The translations under genes were made by a program, and so were the position numbers. This document shows, one piece after another, positions 7,805 through 17,246 of a DNA stretch of 48,244 bases (the stretch's first letter is position 1; every line of letters starts with the position of its first letter). Source of the stretch: CAYSYY01 sp964576115 [NCBI: uncultured Gemmatimonadota bacterium] (GTDB lineage Bacteria; Blakebacterota; Blakebacteria; Blakebacterales); NCBI GenBank assembly GCA_964576115.1, contig CAZNUA010000027.1, positions 1 to 48,244 of the forward strand, written 5' to 3'. The notes beneath the pieces are model-generated. The model saw only the letters and a program-made list of their open reading frames with translations, did not search any database and had not been told where the DNA came from.

Positions 7805-9334
7805 TTAGGCGAAGACAATGTAGAGCAGCACGGTGACGGCCACGATCGAGAGGCCCCAGGCCTTCACCCCCCGGCTCGGGGTGACGTCGATGTCGGTCCG
7901 GACGGGCAGTTCCACCGGGGTGGTAAGGGGTTTGAGCCAGGTGATGATACCCATCAGCAGCATCACCAGCAGGCAGGTGATGCCCATGTTGTTGGTATAG
8001 TCCAGCCCCGGCCAGGGAGCGTAGGTCAGCACAGCGTAGATCGGGATGCTCGAGAGCATGCCGGTGACGGCAGCCGAGGAGGGGGTGCGCTTGATGAAGA
8101 TGCCGAAGATGAAGACCGCCACGATACCCGGCGAGATGAAACCCCAGAAGGTCTGCACGTAGTCGAAGACACTCTCCATGTTGGCCAGCAGGGGGGCCCA
8201 GAGGCAGGCAATGAGAACGAAAACGCCGGTCATGATCCGGCCGAAGAGGACCAGTTTCTGCGGATCGGCATCGGGCTTCCAGTGCCGCTTGTAGAGGTCG
8301 ATGGTGAAAATGGTCGAGGCCGAGTTGAGCATCGAGTCCAGGCTCGACATGACCGCCCCGAAAAGGGCCGCGAACATGATCCCGCGCAGGCCGGCGGGCA
8401 GCAGGTTGCGCATCAGGACCGGGTAGGCCTCGTTCATGTCGGTGATCTGCGAGCCGTAGAGCTGCCAGGCCATGATGCCGGGGAAGACGATGATGAAGGG
8501 AATGAGCAGTTTGATCATGGCCGCGAAGAGAATTCCCTTCTGCCCTTCGGCCACGCTTTTGGAGCCCAGCGTGCGCTGGGTGATGAACTGGTTCAGACCC
8601 CAGTAAAAGAGGTTGGGGACCCAGATGCCCACCAGCAGGATCGTCCAGGGGTAGTCGGGGGTGTCGGCGGGCATGATGACGTGCAGCCGGTCGGCGTTGG
8701 CCTCCAGGAACGATCCCACCCCGCCCACGGCCTCGAAACCCAGGATGGTCACGATCACCCCGCCCAGCAGCAGAGCCGCTCCCTGCAGCAGGTCGGACCA
8801 CACCACCGCCTTGAGACCCCCATAGATGGTATAGGCCCCGGCCAGCAGACCGATCAGCCAGATGCCGAGCAGGGTGTCGATGCCGAAGATGGCTTTCAGG
8901 GCGATGGCGCCCGAATAGAGCACGGTGGCCATGGCCACTACCACGTAGGCCAGCATCATGAAAAAGGCCATGATCGCCCGGGCGGTGGGGTTGTAGCGGT
9001 ATTCGAGGAACTCGGGGATGGTGTAAATGCCGCTGCGCAGGAACTTCGGCAGGAAGAAGATGGCCACGAAGACCAGGGTGATGGCGGCGATCCACTCGAA
9101 ACTGGCCACCGCCAGCCCCGAGGGCCCGAACCCCTTACCGGCCTGACCCACGAAGTGCTCACTGGAGATATTCGAGGCGATCAGCGAGAATCCCACCAGC
9201 CACCAGGTCAGCCCCCGACCGGCCAGGAAATAGTCTTCCGAGGTGTCCTCCTTGCGGGAATTCCAGAGGCTGATCCCGATCACGAGGAGAATGAAAGCGA
9301 TGAAGGCCAGGGTGTCGAGGAAGGTCAGATGCAT
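7805..9334 (-). CDS. Sodium:solute symporter, SSS/SLC5 family, sugar-transporter-like
   Basis: This 509-aa inner-membrane transporter has about 13-14 hydrophobic segments. The segment EDYFLAGRGLTWWLVGFSL and the following NISSEHFVGQAGKGF (residues about 33-70) match the discontinuous first helices of SGLT-type Na+/sugar cotransporters. GLKAVVWSDLLQG (about 165) is the typical SSS family signature region. It would import a sugar, inositol or related solute with Na+. The length fits the family. AGGAG lies about 11 bases before the ATG at 9332-9334. The EEP lipoprotein gene follows after 16 bases, and the S37 peptidase gene precedes by 108 bases. The exact solute cannot be told. Confidence 0.9.
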   Translation of the reverse strand: MHLTFLDTLAFIAFILLVIGISLWNSRKEDTSEDYFLAGRGLTWWLVGFSLIASNISSEHFVGQAGKGFGPSGLAVASFEWIAAITLVFVAIFFLPKFLRSGIYTIPEFLEYRYNPTARAIMAFFMMLAYVVVAMATVLYSGAIALKAIFGIDTLLGIWLIGLLAGAYTIYGGLKAVVWSDLLQGAALLLGGVIVTILGFEAVGGVGSFLEANADRLHVIMPADTPDYPWTILLVGIWVPNLFYWGLNQFITQRTLGSKSVAEGQKGILFAAMIKLLIPFIIVFPGIMAWQLYGSQITDMNEAYPVLMRNLLPAGLRGIMFAALFGAVMSSLDSMLNSASTIFTIDLYKRHWKPDADPQKLVLFGRIMTGVFVLIACLWAPLLANMESVFDYVQTFWGFISPGIVAVFIFGIFIKRTPSSAAVTGMLSSIPIYAVLTYAPWPGLDYTNNMGITCLLVMLLMGIITWLKPLTTPVELPVRTDIDVTPSRGVKAWGLSIVAVTVLLYIVFA

Positions 9335-9442
9335 GACGGCCGTGTGTCTCCTGTAACGGTTTTCTGCGTACCCGAATGTATCACAGAACCGTCAGCGGGC
9401 AAACGGGCGACTCAGGGCTGTTCGAGGAAGAATCCGTCCCTT

Positions 9443-10831
9443 TCAGAAGGGGGGCTGGATTCCGAAGGGGGGCAGGGTGAGGTCGGGATCGCTGGCCCAG
9501 CGGGGGATGAAGATCCCGCGTCGGGCCGCGGCATAGCCGACGTCGACACCGAGCCAGGCGGAGAGTGAATCGCAGACCGCCTGCTGTTGGTCGAGGTCTC
9601 CGATCCGCACCCGGTGATCGCCCCCCGGCTGCATGACGAAGAGGGCGTTCGTGAGGCCGGTCGGTCGCACCGCCCGGGCGCTCCACGGATCGATACCGCC
9701 GTAAATGTAGATGATGTTGTTTCCCTCGGTGAGCAGCCAGGTATAGACGTCGAGCACGGTCGTGGGATCGTAGGTGATCCCGGGGTCGTTACCCTCGTTA
9801 TAAGAGTAGACGAGCAGGTCGCTCAGGTGCTCGATCGCCTTGGCCGGATACCCCAGTTCGGCCTGGGCCTGGTAGTAGTACGGCTCGAAGAAGGTATAGC
9901 CCTCATCGGAGGAGCGGTCGAGTTTGGACACGGCGGCGAAGTGCTCGAAGGCCACCGAATCGATATAGGCGGGCAGGGGGATGGTCGTGCAGTCGCGGTC
10001 GTGGTACTGCCAGAAGTTCCAGGTATAACTGGTGACCCGGCTTTCGAAGAGTTGATCGACATCGCCCGAGAAGGTCAGACTGTGCCGCTCAAACCAGGGC
10101 ATGACCATGGCGGTGAAGGTTTCCCGATTCGTCAGCAGACGGCGTTGAAAAGCACTCAGGTCGGCCCGGCACGCGGCTGTTCCCACGGTCTCGAAGAAGG
10201 ACGGAAACTCCCAGTCGGGAGCCCCGAACACCAGCGGAGCGACATAGGCCACGGTGGCGGTGACGTCATCGGGGTAAAAACGCCGGTGGAACAGAGCGGT
10301 CTCGCCGCTCTTGCTTCCCCCCGTGGTCAGCCACGGTCCGTCGTAGATCCTTTTGAGCAGGCGGATGATCCGGTGGTGATCGGCGGCTGACTGCCGGATC
10401 GTCAGGTAGCGGTAGTCGGCCGGGTCGGGGCGGGCGTCCTCGAAGTACCGGTGGACCGCGCTCAGGTGATTGCTCTGCATGATCCCAGCCAGCTCGGCGA
10501 CGAACTCGGGCGAGATGCCGTACCCGTTGGTGGAGAACACCATCGGCAGGGACTCGTCGGCATGGCTCAGATAGAGCCGTTGGGTGAACGTCCGTCCGTC
10601 GGGATGGTTGTGATCGACCGGTTGCCGGAAATCGATCTGGAAAGCGTGGGGGTACCCGTACCGGGATTCGATCTCGGTCACTGTGACACCGGGCAGGGCC
10701 TGCAGGCGGCCCAGGATATCGGTGGGAGCCGGTTGGGTGGGCTGGCGGGTACAGGCGGTCAGCAGCGCCAGCAGGAAGGCTGCCGCGACACCGGTATGGC
10801 GCAGCCTGTCGGCGCGGTCGGGACGGATCAT
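9443..10831 (-). CDS. PS-10/S37-family serine peptidase lipoprotein
   Basis: This 462-aa protein resembles the S37 aminopeptidases first known from Streptomyces (tripeptidyl aminopeptidase). The start at the ATG 10829-10831 is supported by GGAG 6 bases upstream; two earlier in-frame starts exist. The signal ends in LLTAC, with Cys27 as the lipidation site. FRQPVDHNHP, then QRLYLSH (about 68-90), and TTGGSKSGETALF (about 169-181, predicted nucleophile Ser173) are the alpha/beta-hydrolase landmarks of this family. GGIDPWSARA (Asp) and GGDHRVRIGDL (His) near the C-terminus complete the likely triad. It probably trims peptides at the cell surface, consistent with the S46 peptidase and amino-acid transporter elsewhere in the window. 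Confidence 0.85.
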   Translation of the reverse strand: MIRPDRADRLRHTGVAAAFLLALLTACTRQPTQPAPTDILGRLQALPGVTVTEIESRYGYPHAFQIDFRQPVDHNHPDGRTFTQRLYLSHADESLPMVFSTNGYGISPEFVAELAGIMQSNHLSAVHRYFEDARPDPADYRYLTIRQSAADHHRIIRLLKRIYDGPWLTTGGSKSGETALFHRRFYPDDVTATVAYVAPLVFGAPDWEFPSFFETVGTAACRADLSAFQRRLLTNRETFTAMVMPWFERHSLTFSGDVDQLFESRVTSYTWNFWQYHDRDCTTIPLPAYIDSVAFEHFAAVSKLDRSSDEGYTFFEPYYYQAQAELGYPAKAIEHLSDLLVYSYNEGNDPGITYDPTTVLDVYTWLLTEGNNIIYIYGGIDPWSARAVRPTGLTNALFVMQPGGDHRVRIGDLDQQQAVCDSLSAWLGVDVGYAAARRGIFIPRWASDPDLTLPPFGIQPPF

Positions 10832-11075
10832 GGTCGGCTCCATTCGCACAGCCGGGCCGGCTCTGCTCGGGGAAAGGCTGCCGACAGGCAGCTGTCTTTT
10901 CCGTAGAACGGGACGTCCGACAGAGAGGTTCTGTTTATCCGGTGCGACCTGGCCGGACCCGGGGCTTTGAGGTATTCCGATCGCCGACCGGTATGGTAGA
11001 CTCGCGTGACGGACGGGAGAGGGGCCGATCCGGACAGGAGAGACCGGGAACTACCGGGCGGAGGTGACGGTTACC

Positions 11076-12251
11076 ATGGACAGGTGCACCCTCGTGATCC
11101 TGGCGCTTCTCATCCCGTGGGCGGTCGGGTTGAGCGGCTGCAGCGACGCCGGCCGGAGCGGTTTCGTCGAGCGGATCTCCAACGGGGTGACGGTCCGCAG
11201 CTACCGGACCGCCACCCCGCCCGAGACCGATCCCTATCGACTGGGACCGCCGCACACCTTCGGGGCCGACCAGGGTCCTGACACCTACCTGCTCTCGAGC
11301 GCCGATTACCTGGGCGAGTCGGCCGACGGTCGGGTCTATCTGCTCGACATCAGGAGCCACCTGATCCACATCTTCGCCGGCGACGCAACTCATCTCGGTG
11401 CCTTCGGCGGCCTGGGCGCAGGGCCGGGGGAGTTCAGCCGGGGCGGGCTCCACGCCTGGGTTCATGAGGACGAGATTCTCGTCTGGGACCGGCTGATGCA
11501 CCGGCTATCCATCTTCGATCACACGAACGTCTCCCAGGGCTCCCGGCAGATCAACGGACTGAGCAGCAATGACTATGTCGTACCGTACCTCTACGGCGGC
11601 GAACGCCGGTATCTGGCCGTAACCTATTTCAGAACCATCGGTCCCGAGATCCAGAACTACCTGCTGAAGCTGGTCCCCCTCACCGTCGATTTCGAACCGG
11701 CGGCGACGCTTCTGGATACGTTCATGTATTCCCCGGTCGATCGGATCGGCAATCGGTCGGTGCTGCCGCCTTTCACCCTGCTGGGGGCAATGATGGCGAT
11801 CGCACCCGATCTGCCGGTGGCCCTCTGGTGGCCGGGGGCCTACCGGATCGACTTCCTGGATCCATGGAGCGGCGAACAGTGGGCGACCGAACTGCCGATC
11901 GCGCCCCGTCCGGTCACCCGCGAGCTGCGGGAGTGGCGGATCGGGTACTTCTCCGACAGCGGTCTTGAAGCCGAGGCCCGCAGGGGACTGCATTTCCCGA
12001 CCCATCTGCCACACATCGGCACGCTGACCTGGAGCGAGGACGGGCGACTCTGGGTGATGGACTCCGAACCGATTCCGGAAGAGGCGGTGTCATACGGATA
12101 CAATGTCTTCAGCCGCGAGGGGGAGTGGCTCTTCCGGCAGACCCTGCCGGTCCGCCTCGATGCCTGTACGGCCGACGGGATCTGGGTCAGGGGAGAACGG
12201 GAGGATGGCGCGCCGATACTCGAATTCCATCCCTTCGTGAAGGAGTGGTGA
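11076..12251 (+). CDS. Beta-propeller lipoprotein (six-bladed, NHL/BF3222-like)
   Basis: This 391-aa protein starts at the ATG 11076-11078, with GGAGGTG 9 bases upstream; a GTG 12 bases earlier overlaps that ribosome site and is not preferred. The signal ends in GLSGC (Cys22, lipidated). The body has propeller-blade sequence: DGRVYLLDIRSHLIHIF, the turn GGLGAGPGEF, then repeated strands ending in W-x-D or F-x-R (ILVWDRLMHRLSIFD, GRLWVMDSE, NVFSREGEWLF). These are typical of six-bladed propellers found in surface lipoproteins that bind ligands or partners. No enzyme motif is seen. It precedes the two GWxTD genes in the same direction with a 171-base gap, so a functional link is possible but unproven. 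Confidence 0.75.
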   Translation: MDRCTLVILALLIPWAVGLSGCSDAGRSGFVERISNGVTVRSYRTATPPETDPYRLGPPHTFGADQGPDTYLLSSADYLGESADGRVYLLDIRSHLIHIFAGDATHLGAFGGLGAGPGEFSRGGLHAWVHEDEILVWDRLMHRLSIFDHTNVSQGSRQINGLSSNDYVVPYLYGGERRYLAVTYFRTIGPEIQNYLLKLVPLTVDFEPAATLLDTFMYSPVDRIGNRSVLPPFTLLGAMMAIAPDLPVALWWPGAYRIDFLDPWSGEQWATELPIAPRPVTRELREWRIGYFSDSGLEAEARRGLHFPTHLPHIGTLTWSEDGRLWVMDSEPIPEEAVSYGYNVFSREGEWLFRQTLPVRLDACTADGIWVRGEREDGAPILEFHPFVKEW

Positions 12252-12422
12252 GAGGAGAGTGTTCTGCCGACAGGACGTGAACCGTCGAGGAGTTCTGATC
12301 GTCCCAATGACAGGGTATTCTCGATCGCTGAGTGCACCGCTTCGTCAGCACGGTAACGTATCGAGCGTCATTGCGGAACGGTGGATAAAGAACACCGGAG
12401 TGCGGTGATACAGGTGAACGGA

Positions 12423-14687
12423 ATGCGATACCGAAGGTGCCGGGCAGGTCTCGTCGCGGGACTGGGTCTGGCAATTCTCGCAATCCCTCTACAGGCCGGG
12501 GGTGACGGTGTCAAGCGGTCCTCTGCCGGGATGGCGCTCGTCCCGGTGGCCGCCGACCAGCAGCCGCTACCGATCGCCGCTCTGTGCGACAGCGGCTACG
12601 CCCGGCTCGAGCGGGGCGATGTCGAGGGCGCCCGGGCCCTCTTCGTGCAGGCGCTGGAACGCGAGCGGGAGTACCCCCGGGCCGTGCTGGGGATGGGGCG
12701 GGTCTGGCTCGAAACCGAGAACGGCGTCGAGCGGGCGCTGGAGTACCTGCGCCAGGCCACCGCGCTCTCCCCGACCGACCCCGCCACTCACTACTGGCGG
12801 GCCCTGGCTCACCTCAAACTCGCTCCCGGCGATCTGGGGCGTCAGAACGCCACCGCAGCCCGCGAAGAACTGGAACTGGTCCTCGCGCTGGATCCCTCTC
12901 ACTCCGATGCCGCCTTCCGGCTCGGGTATCTGCTGCGCGAGGTGCTCTTCGAGCCCGAGGAGGCCACCGCTCTCTATCGCCGGCAGATTGCGGCCTTCCC
13001 CGACCACCGGGAGGCCCGGCTCGAACTGCTGATCCTGCTCACCGAGAGGGGGGAGTGGTATGAAGCGGTCGAGATCGGAACCGCCCTCGTCGAGCGCTTC
13101 CCCGAGGCGCGCGAAGCGTATCCCTACCTGGCCGGCGTGTACTGGAAGCTCGAGCAGTACGCCGAGGCCATGGACGTCTTCGAGCTCTACTTCGGTCTGA
13201 TCGAACCGCAGGAAATGGCCCTCTATCTCGATATGTCACTGATCCTGACGCCGACAGAGCAGCGGGAATACGACTCCCTCGACGAAGCGGGCCGGCGCAC
13301 CTTCCGGGCGCACTACTGGGGCAAGCGCGATCCCGACCCGCAGACGATGGTCAACGAGCGCCTGCTCGAACACTTCATCCGGGTAGCCTGGGCGCGCCTC
13401 GAATTCGGACAGACCGAGTGGCCGTGGGACGGCCGGGGCAGATTCTATGTGCGATACGGCGAACCCGACATCCGGGCCAAACGGGGTCAGCCGTACGCCT
13501 TCGAACTGGTTGACGACGATTATGACTTTCTCATGCGCAAGCGCGATTTCTACGAGAGTATGGGGATATCATCCGATCTCTACATGGGCGCTGGAGATGA
13601 GGACATCGGCGCTCAGGGCCGGATGGGTTTCGTTGCCGCCTCCCAGGAGGGTCAGGAGGGTTCGAGCTTGCTGGCCGGCCGCGATCCCGAACGCTGGATA
13701 TACCTCGATGAGGCTATCGACATCCACTTCGTCGACGATATCGGCGCCGGAGCGTACTTCACCTCCTCCCCCCTCGACCGGCAGACAGAGGCCCAGATGG
13801 AGGTCCGTCTGCCGACCATGAGCGAGGAGGAAGAGAAGATCGAGGTCATCGACCCGATGGATTCGGTCGTGACATTCAAGGGCGAGGGAGGCCGGACGGT
13901 GGTCGAGTACGCCTTCGCCCTGCTCCCCGACGAGTTCGGGGCCTTCCGGAGCGTGACGGGCGCCTATGCCACCCTCGATGTGGAGGTCAAGCTCTTCAGC
14001 CCGGCCTGGGAGGAGATCACCGGGGTGGGGGAGAAGTCACGACGGCTCGAAACGGTACCCCAGGTCCGGATACGCGGTATTCCCCTCTTTGTCGACGCTA
14101 CCAGGATCGAGGTCGAACCGGGGGAATACATTCTCAGCACCATGCTGCTCGATCCCGTTTCAGGCCGGCGGGCCACGGCCGAGGAACAGGTCGAACTGCC
14201 CGATTACTCCGGGTCCGAGCTTATCGTCTCGAACATCCTGCCCGCCGCCCGCATCCGTGAGATCGGGCCGGGGCAAGAGGGACGTTTCGTGCGGGGCGAA
14301 CTCGAGGTTCTGCCCCTGCCCGGGCGGGCTCTGCAGGCCGACCAGCCGCTCTACATCTACTACGAGATCTACAACCTGACCCGCGATACGTTCGGATCCA
14401 CCTCCTATACCATCGACTACTCGGTGGCCGAAGCCCCCGAGGGTCAGGCCCTGGCAACCCGTCTGTTCCAGGGGCTGGGCAGTCTGGTGGGGCTGCGGCG
14501 CGGCCGGGCGGTGGTCTCGAGCACCATCCCGGGCAGCGGCATCAGTAGCGACCTGCAGACCTGGCTTGAAATCGACCTGGGCGGGATCCCCCCCGACACC
14601 TACGAACTGCGGCTCACGGTGACCGATGAGAACAGCGGCGAAAAGGCGACCTCATCGCTCATCTTCCGGACCCTGCCGCTGCGCTGA
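12423..14687 (+). CDS. TPR/GWxTD-domain exported protein, copy 1
   Basis: This 754-aa protein starts at the ATG 12423-12425 (AGGTGA 7 bases upstream) with a Sec signal ending near PLQAGG. Residues about 50-258 are TPR-like helices (ALFVQALERE, ALEYLRQATALSPTDP, LVLALDPSH, AMDVFELYF). Residues about 272-351 match the GWxTD domain: YWGKRDPDP at 298-306, NERLLEHFIRVAWAR, then GRGRFYVRYGEPD. The name-giving motif is altered to EWPWD (332-336). The C-terminal third is beta-rich and ends with a LIFRTLP strand. The gene stop TGA overlaps an ATG of the next frame, and the true start of copy 2 is 57 bases on. GWxTD proteins have no settled function; export plus TPRs suggests a periplasmic scaffold. 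Confidence 0.85.
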   Translation: MRYRRCRAGLVAGLGLAILAIPLQAGGDGVKRSSAGMALVPVAADQQPLPIAALCDSGYARLERGDVEGARALFVQALEREREYPRAVLGMGRVWLETENGVERALEYLRQATALSPTDPATHYWRALAHLKLAPGDLGRQNATAAREELELVLALDPSHSDAAFRLGYLLREVLFEPEEATALYRRQIAAFPDHREARLELLILLTERGEWYEAVEIGTALVERFPEAREAYPYLAGVYWKLEQYAEAMDVFELYFGLIEPQEMALYLDMSLILTPTEQREYDSLDEAGRRTFRAHYWGKRDPDPQTMVNERLLEHFIRVAWARLEFGQTEWPWDGRGRFYVRYGEPDIRAKRGQPYAFELVDDDYDFLMRKRDFYESMGISSDLYMGAGDEDIGAQGRMGFVAASQEGQEGSSLLAGRDPERWIYLDEAIDIHFVDDIGAGAYFTSSPLDRQTEAQMEVRLPTMSEEEEKIEVIDPMDSVVTFKGEGGRTVVEYAFALLPDEFGAFRSVTGAYATLDVEVKLFSPAWEEITGVGEKSRRLETVPQVRIRGIPLFVDATRIEVEPGEYILSTMLLDPVSGRRATAEEQVELPDYSGSELIVSNILPAARIREIGPGQEGRFVRGELEVLPLPGRALQADQPLYIYYEIYNLTRDTFGSTSYTIDYSVAEAPEGQALATRLFQGLGSLVGLRRGRAVVSSTIPGSGISSDLQTWLEIDLGGIPPDTYELRLTVTDENSGEKATSSLIFRTLPLR

Positions 14688-14743
14688 TGGATCGATCGGA
14701 CCCGATCCCGCTGCCAGCGAGACAGAAGGAGAGAGAGAGAACC

Positions 14744-17137
14744 ATGAAACGTGTGCCCGCCGACCTTTCCTCACGCCACGGTCTCACCTCTGTTCTTCCG
14801 ATCGCTCTGCTTGCCCTGCTCCCCCTGGTACCGCTCCGGGCATCGTTGTCCGCATCGGGGCCGGACCTCTCCCTGCTGCCCGCCGCCGTCCAGGTCGATC
14901 CTCACGCCGCGACCTGCGATTCCGGGTTCGCCCGGCTCGAGCGCGACGATGTCGCGGGCGCCCGCGAACTCTTCGAGTCGGTCCTGCACCGCGAGCCGCG
15001 CCACCCCCGGGCTCTGCTCGGCATGGGCCAGGCGCTGGTTCTCTCTCCCGCCGGAGGCGAGCGGGCGATCGATCTGCTGATCCAGGCTACAGAGCTTCTG
15101 CCACTCGATCCGGCGGCCTACTACTGGCGAGCCCGGGCGCACATGAAACTGGCCTATACCGACTTCGGGACCGACAACGCCCGGGCCGCGGAGAGAAACC
15201 TTCGTAACACCCTCGATCTGGATCCCTCGCATGGCGATGCTCACTACCAGATGGGTATGGTCTACCGTGATTTTCTGCGCGATTACGACGCTGCTGAAGC
15301 CGAGTTCCATAACCAGATCGACACCAACCCCGCCCACATGGATGCCCGCTACGATCTGATCCGCCTCTGCATGGATACGGGGAAGTGGAATGAGGCCGTC
15401 GAGGCCGCCGAGGAGATGCTGGCCCGGAACCCCGGAGAACTGCGGGTCTACCCCTGGCTGGCCGGGGGACACTGGAAGTCGGAACGCTACGCCGAGGCGA
15501 TGGGTATCTTCGAACGCTACTTCGCCCTCATGCCGCCCGAGGAAGCCGCCCTGTACCTCGACCTGAGCCTGGTTCTCGAGACTGAAGAAATGCGGGAGTA
15601 CGAACGGCTCGATCCAGCCGGACAGCGTGCCTACTGGGCGCACTACTGGCGCAGCCGCGATCCCGATCCGAAAACCGATGTCAACGAGCGTCTGCTCGAG
15701 CACTATATCCGAGTGGCCTACGCGCGCCTGGAGTTCGGCGCCGAAGTCTGGCCGTGGGACGCCCGCGGCACCTTCTACGTGCGCTATGGCGAGCCCGACA
15801 TGCGCAGTGGCCGGGGCATGCCGGTGGCCTGGGATCTGGTCCTGGGCGATCCGGTCTGGCAGCGCAAGAAGCGCGAGCTACAGGATGAGATGGGGCTCTC
15901 GACCATCCTGCTGGAGACGAGCCGTTTCGACGCTCCGGAGTGGGATGCCGAGGAAATGGACAAGACCATCGTCGTGGCCCTGGCCGACTCGCTGTCGCAG
16001 GAACATCTCACCTGGGGGCTGTACGAATTGTGGGAGGAAGCTCTTCGATTGGCCCGCGATCGGCAGTTCCGGGCCTCGGCCAATCCCACCCCTGAACGGT
16101 GGGTCTATACCGACCGGGGACTCGACGTGGTTTTCGAGGACTATATCGGCCGGGGTGTGTACAACGTCTGGGGTCCGCGTGCACGGCAGCTGACTGCGCA
16201 GATGGAAAGGCGCCTGCCGACCATCAGCGTGGAGGAAGAGAAGATCGACATCATCGATCCGATGGATTCGATCATCACCTTCAGGGGTTCTGAGGGGAAG
16301 ACCGTGGTCGAGTACGCCTTCGGGCTGCTGCCCGAAGAATTCGGGGCCTTCCGTAGCGTGACCGGTGCCTACGCCACCATCGATGTGGATGTGGATCTCT
16401 ACACGACCGAATGGGAACACGTGGCCGGGGCGGGGGAGGAAGCCCGGCGCCTGGAGACGATCCCGCAGGTCAGCATCAGGGGGGTGCCGCTCTTCGTGGA
16501 TGCCACCCGTATGGAGGTCGACCCTGGCGAGTACAAACTCACCATCCTCCTGCTCGATCCCGAATCGGGCCGACGGGCCACCGCCGAGGAGATTCTCGAC
16601 CTGCCCGACTACAGTGGTTCGGAACTCATGGTCAGTGACATCCTTCCCGCCGCCAGCATCCGCGAGGTGGGATCGGGGATGACCGGGACTTTCATCCGCG
16701 GCGACCTCGAAGTGATCCCCCTGCCCGGGCGGGCCCTGCAAGCCGACCAGCCGCTCTTCATTTATTACGAGGTCTACAACCTGACCCGCGACAGCTTCGG
16801 GGCCACGCAGTACACCATCGACTACTCGGTCATGGAGGCTCCCGAACAACTGCCCATCGCGGCTCGGCTCTATCACGGTCTGCGCTCGCTGACCGGTCTG
16901 CGCCGGCGCCGCACGGCGGTGTCGAGCAGCTTCACCTCGAGCGGCATCCGTCCCGATCTGGCCGCGTATCTCGAGGTGGATGTGAGCAGCCTGCCCCCCG
17001 ATTCCTACGTGCTCGAACTGACCGTGACCGACGACGTGCGCAGCGAGAGTGTCACCAACTCCCTCATCTTCCGGACCCTGCCCCCGGTTCCGAGGCAGGA
17101 GCCGCCGGTATCGACCCGACCGCCCATCCGGCCTTGA
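14744..17137 (+). CDS. TPR/GWxTD-domain exported protein, copy 2 (paralogue of copy 1)
   Basis: This 797-aa protein is the tandem paralogue of the gene just upstream. The ATG 14744-14746 has AGGAG about 12 bases before it, and a Sec signal follows (FLPIALLALLPLVPL-like core). TPR-like helices occupy about 55-265 and the GWxTD-like domain about 277-352: YWRSRDPDP, NERLLEHYIRVAYAR, VWPWD (335-339), RYGEPDMR. After this the two copies differ. Copy 2 has an extra helical stretch (about residues 395-455, with DSLSQEHLTWGLYELWEEA) where copy 1 has a short Gly/Ser-rich linker. The C-terminal beta domain is again very similar, from EEEKID to LIFRTLP, and copy 2 adds a Pro-rich tail. The spacing and shared architecture argue for co-transcription and a paired role. 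Confidence 0.85.
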   Translation: MKRVPADLSSRHGLTSVLPIALLALLPLVPLRASLSASGPDLSLLPAAVQVDPHAATCDSGFARLERDDVAGARELFESVLHREPRHPRALLGMGQALVLSPAGGERAIDLLIQATELLPLDPAAYYWRARAHMKLAYTDFGTDNARAAERNLRNTLDLDPSHGDAHYQMGMVYRDFLRDYDAAEAEFHNQIDTNPAHMDARYDLIRLCMDTGKWNEAVEAAEEMLARNPGELRVYPWLAGGHWKSERYAEAMGIFERYFALMPPEEAALYLDLSLVLETEEMREYERLDPAGQRAYWAHYWRSRDPDPKTDVNERLLEHYIRVAYARLEFGAEVWPWDARGTFYVRYGEPDMRSGRGMPVAWDLVLGDPVWQRKKRELQDEMGLSTILLETSRFDAPEWDAEEMDKTIVVALADSLSQEHLTWGLYELWEEALRLARDRQFRASANPTPERWVYTDRGLDVVFEDYIGRGVYNVWGPRARQLTAQMERRLPTISVEEEKIDIIDPMDSIITFRGSEGKTVVEYAFGLLPEEFGAFRSVTGAYATIDVDVDLYTTEWEHVAGAGEEARRLETIPQVSIRGVPLFVDATRMEVDPGEYKLTILLLDPESGRRATAEEILDLPDYSGSELMVSDILPAASIREVGSGMTGTFIRGDLEVIPLPGRALQADQPLFIYYEVYNLTRDSFGATQYTIDYSVMEAPEQLPIAARLYHGLRSLTGLRRRRTAVSSSFTSSGIRPDLAAYLEVDVSSLPPDSYVLELTVTDDVRSESVTNSLIFRTLPPVPRQEPPVSTRPPIRP

Positions 17138-17171
17138 TAGCTCTCTACGCTGGAACTGACCGGCGGGGCGA

Positions 17172-17200
17172 TTGACAGTCCGACAGACGCCATCTACGCT
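17172..17200 (+). promoter_or_regulatory. Sigma-70-like promoter before the esterase gene
   Basis: TTGACA (17172-17177), a 17-bp spacer and TACGCT (17195-17200) lie 46 bases before the GTG of the esterase gene. The -35 box is perfect and the -10 box is moderate, so the esterase gene likely has its own promoter rather than depending on the GWxTD transcript. Confidence 0.55.
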
Positions 17201-17246
17201 CATCAGGCTCACCCCCGCGTCCCCCCTGTAGCAGGAGGATCTACCC

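Noticed and set aside
7787-9568. Plus-strand open frame of 593 codons rich in His, Asp and Gln
   Set aside because: Antisense shadow of the sodium/sugar symporter; composition typical of a reverse frame in GC-rich DNA.
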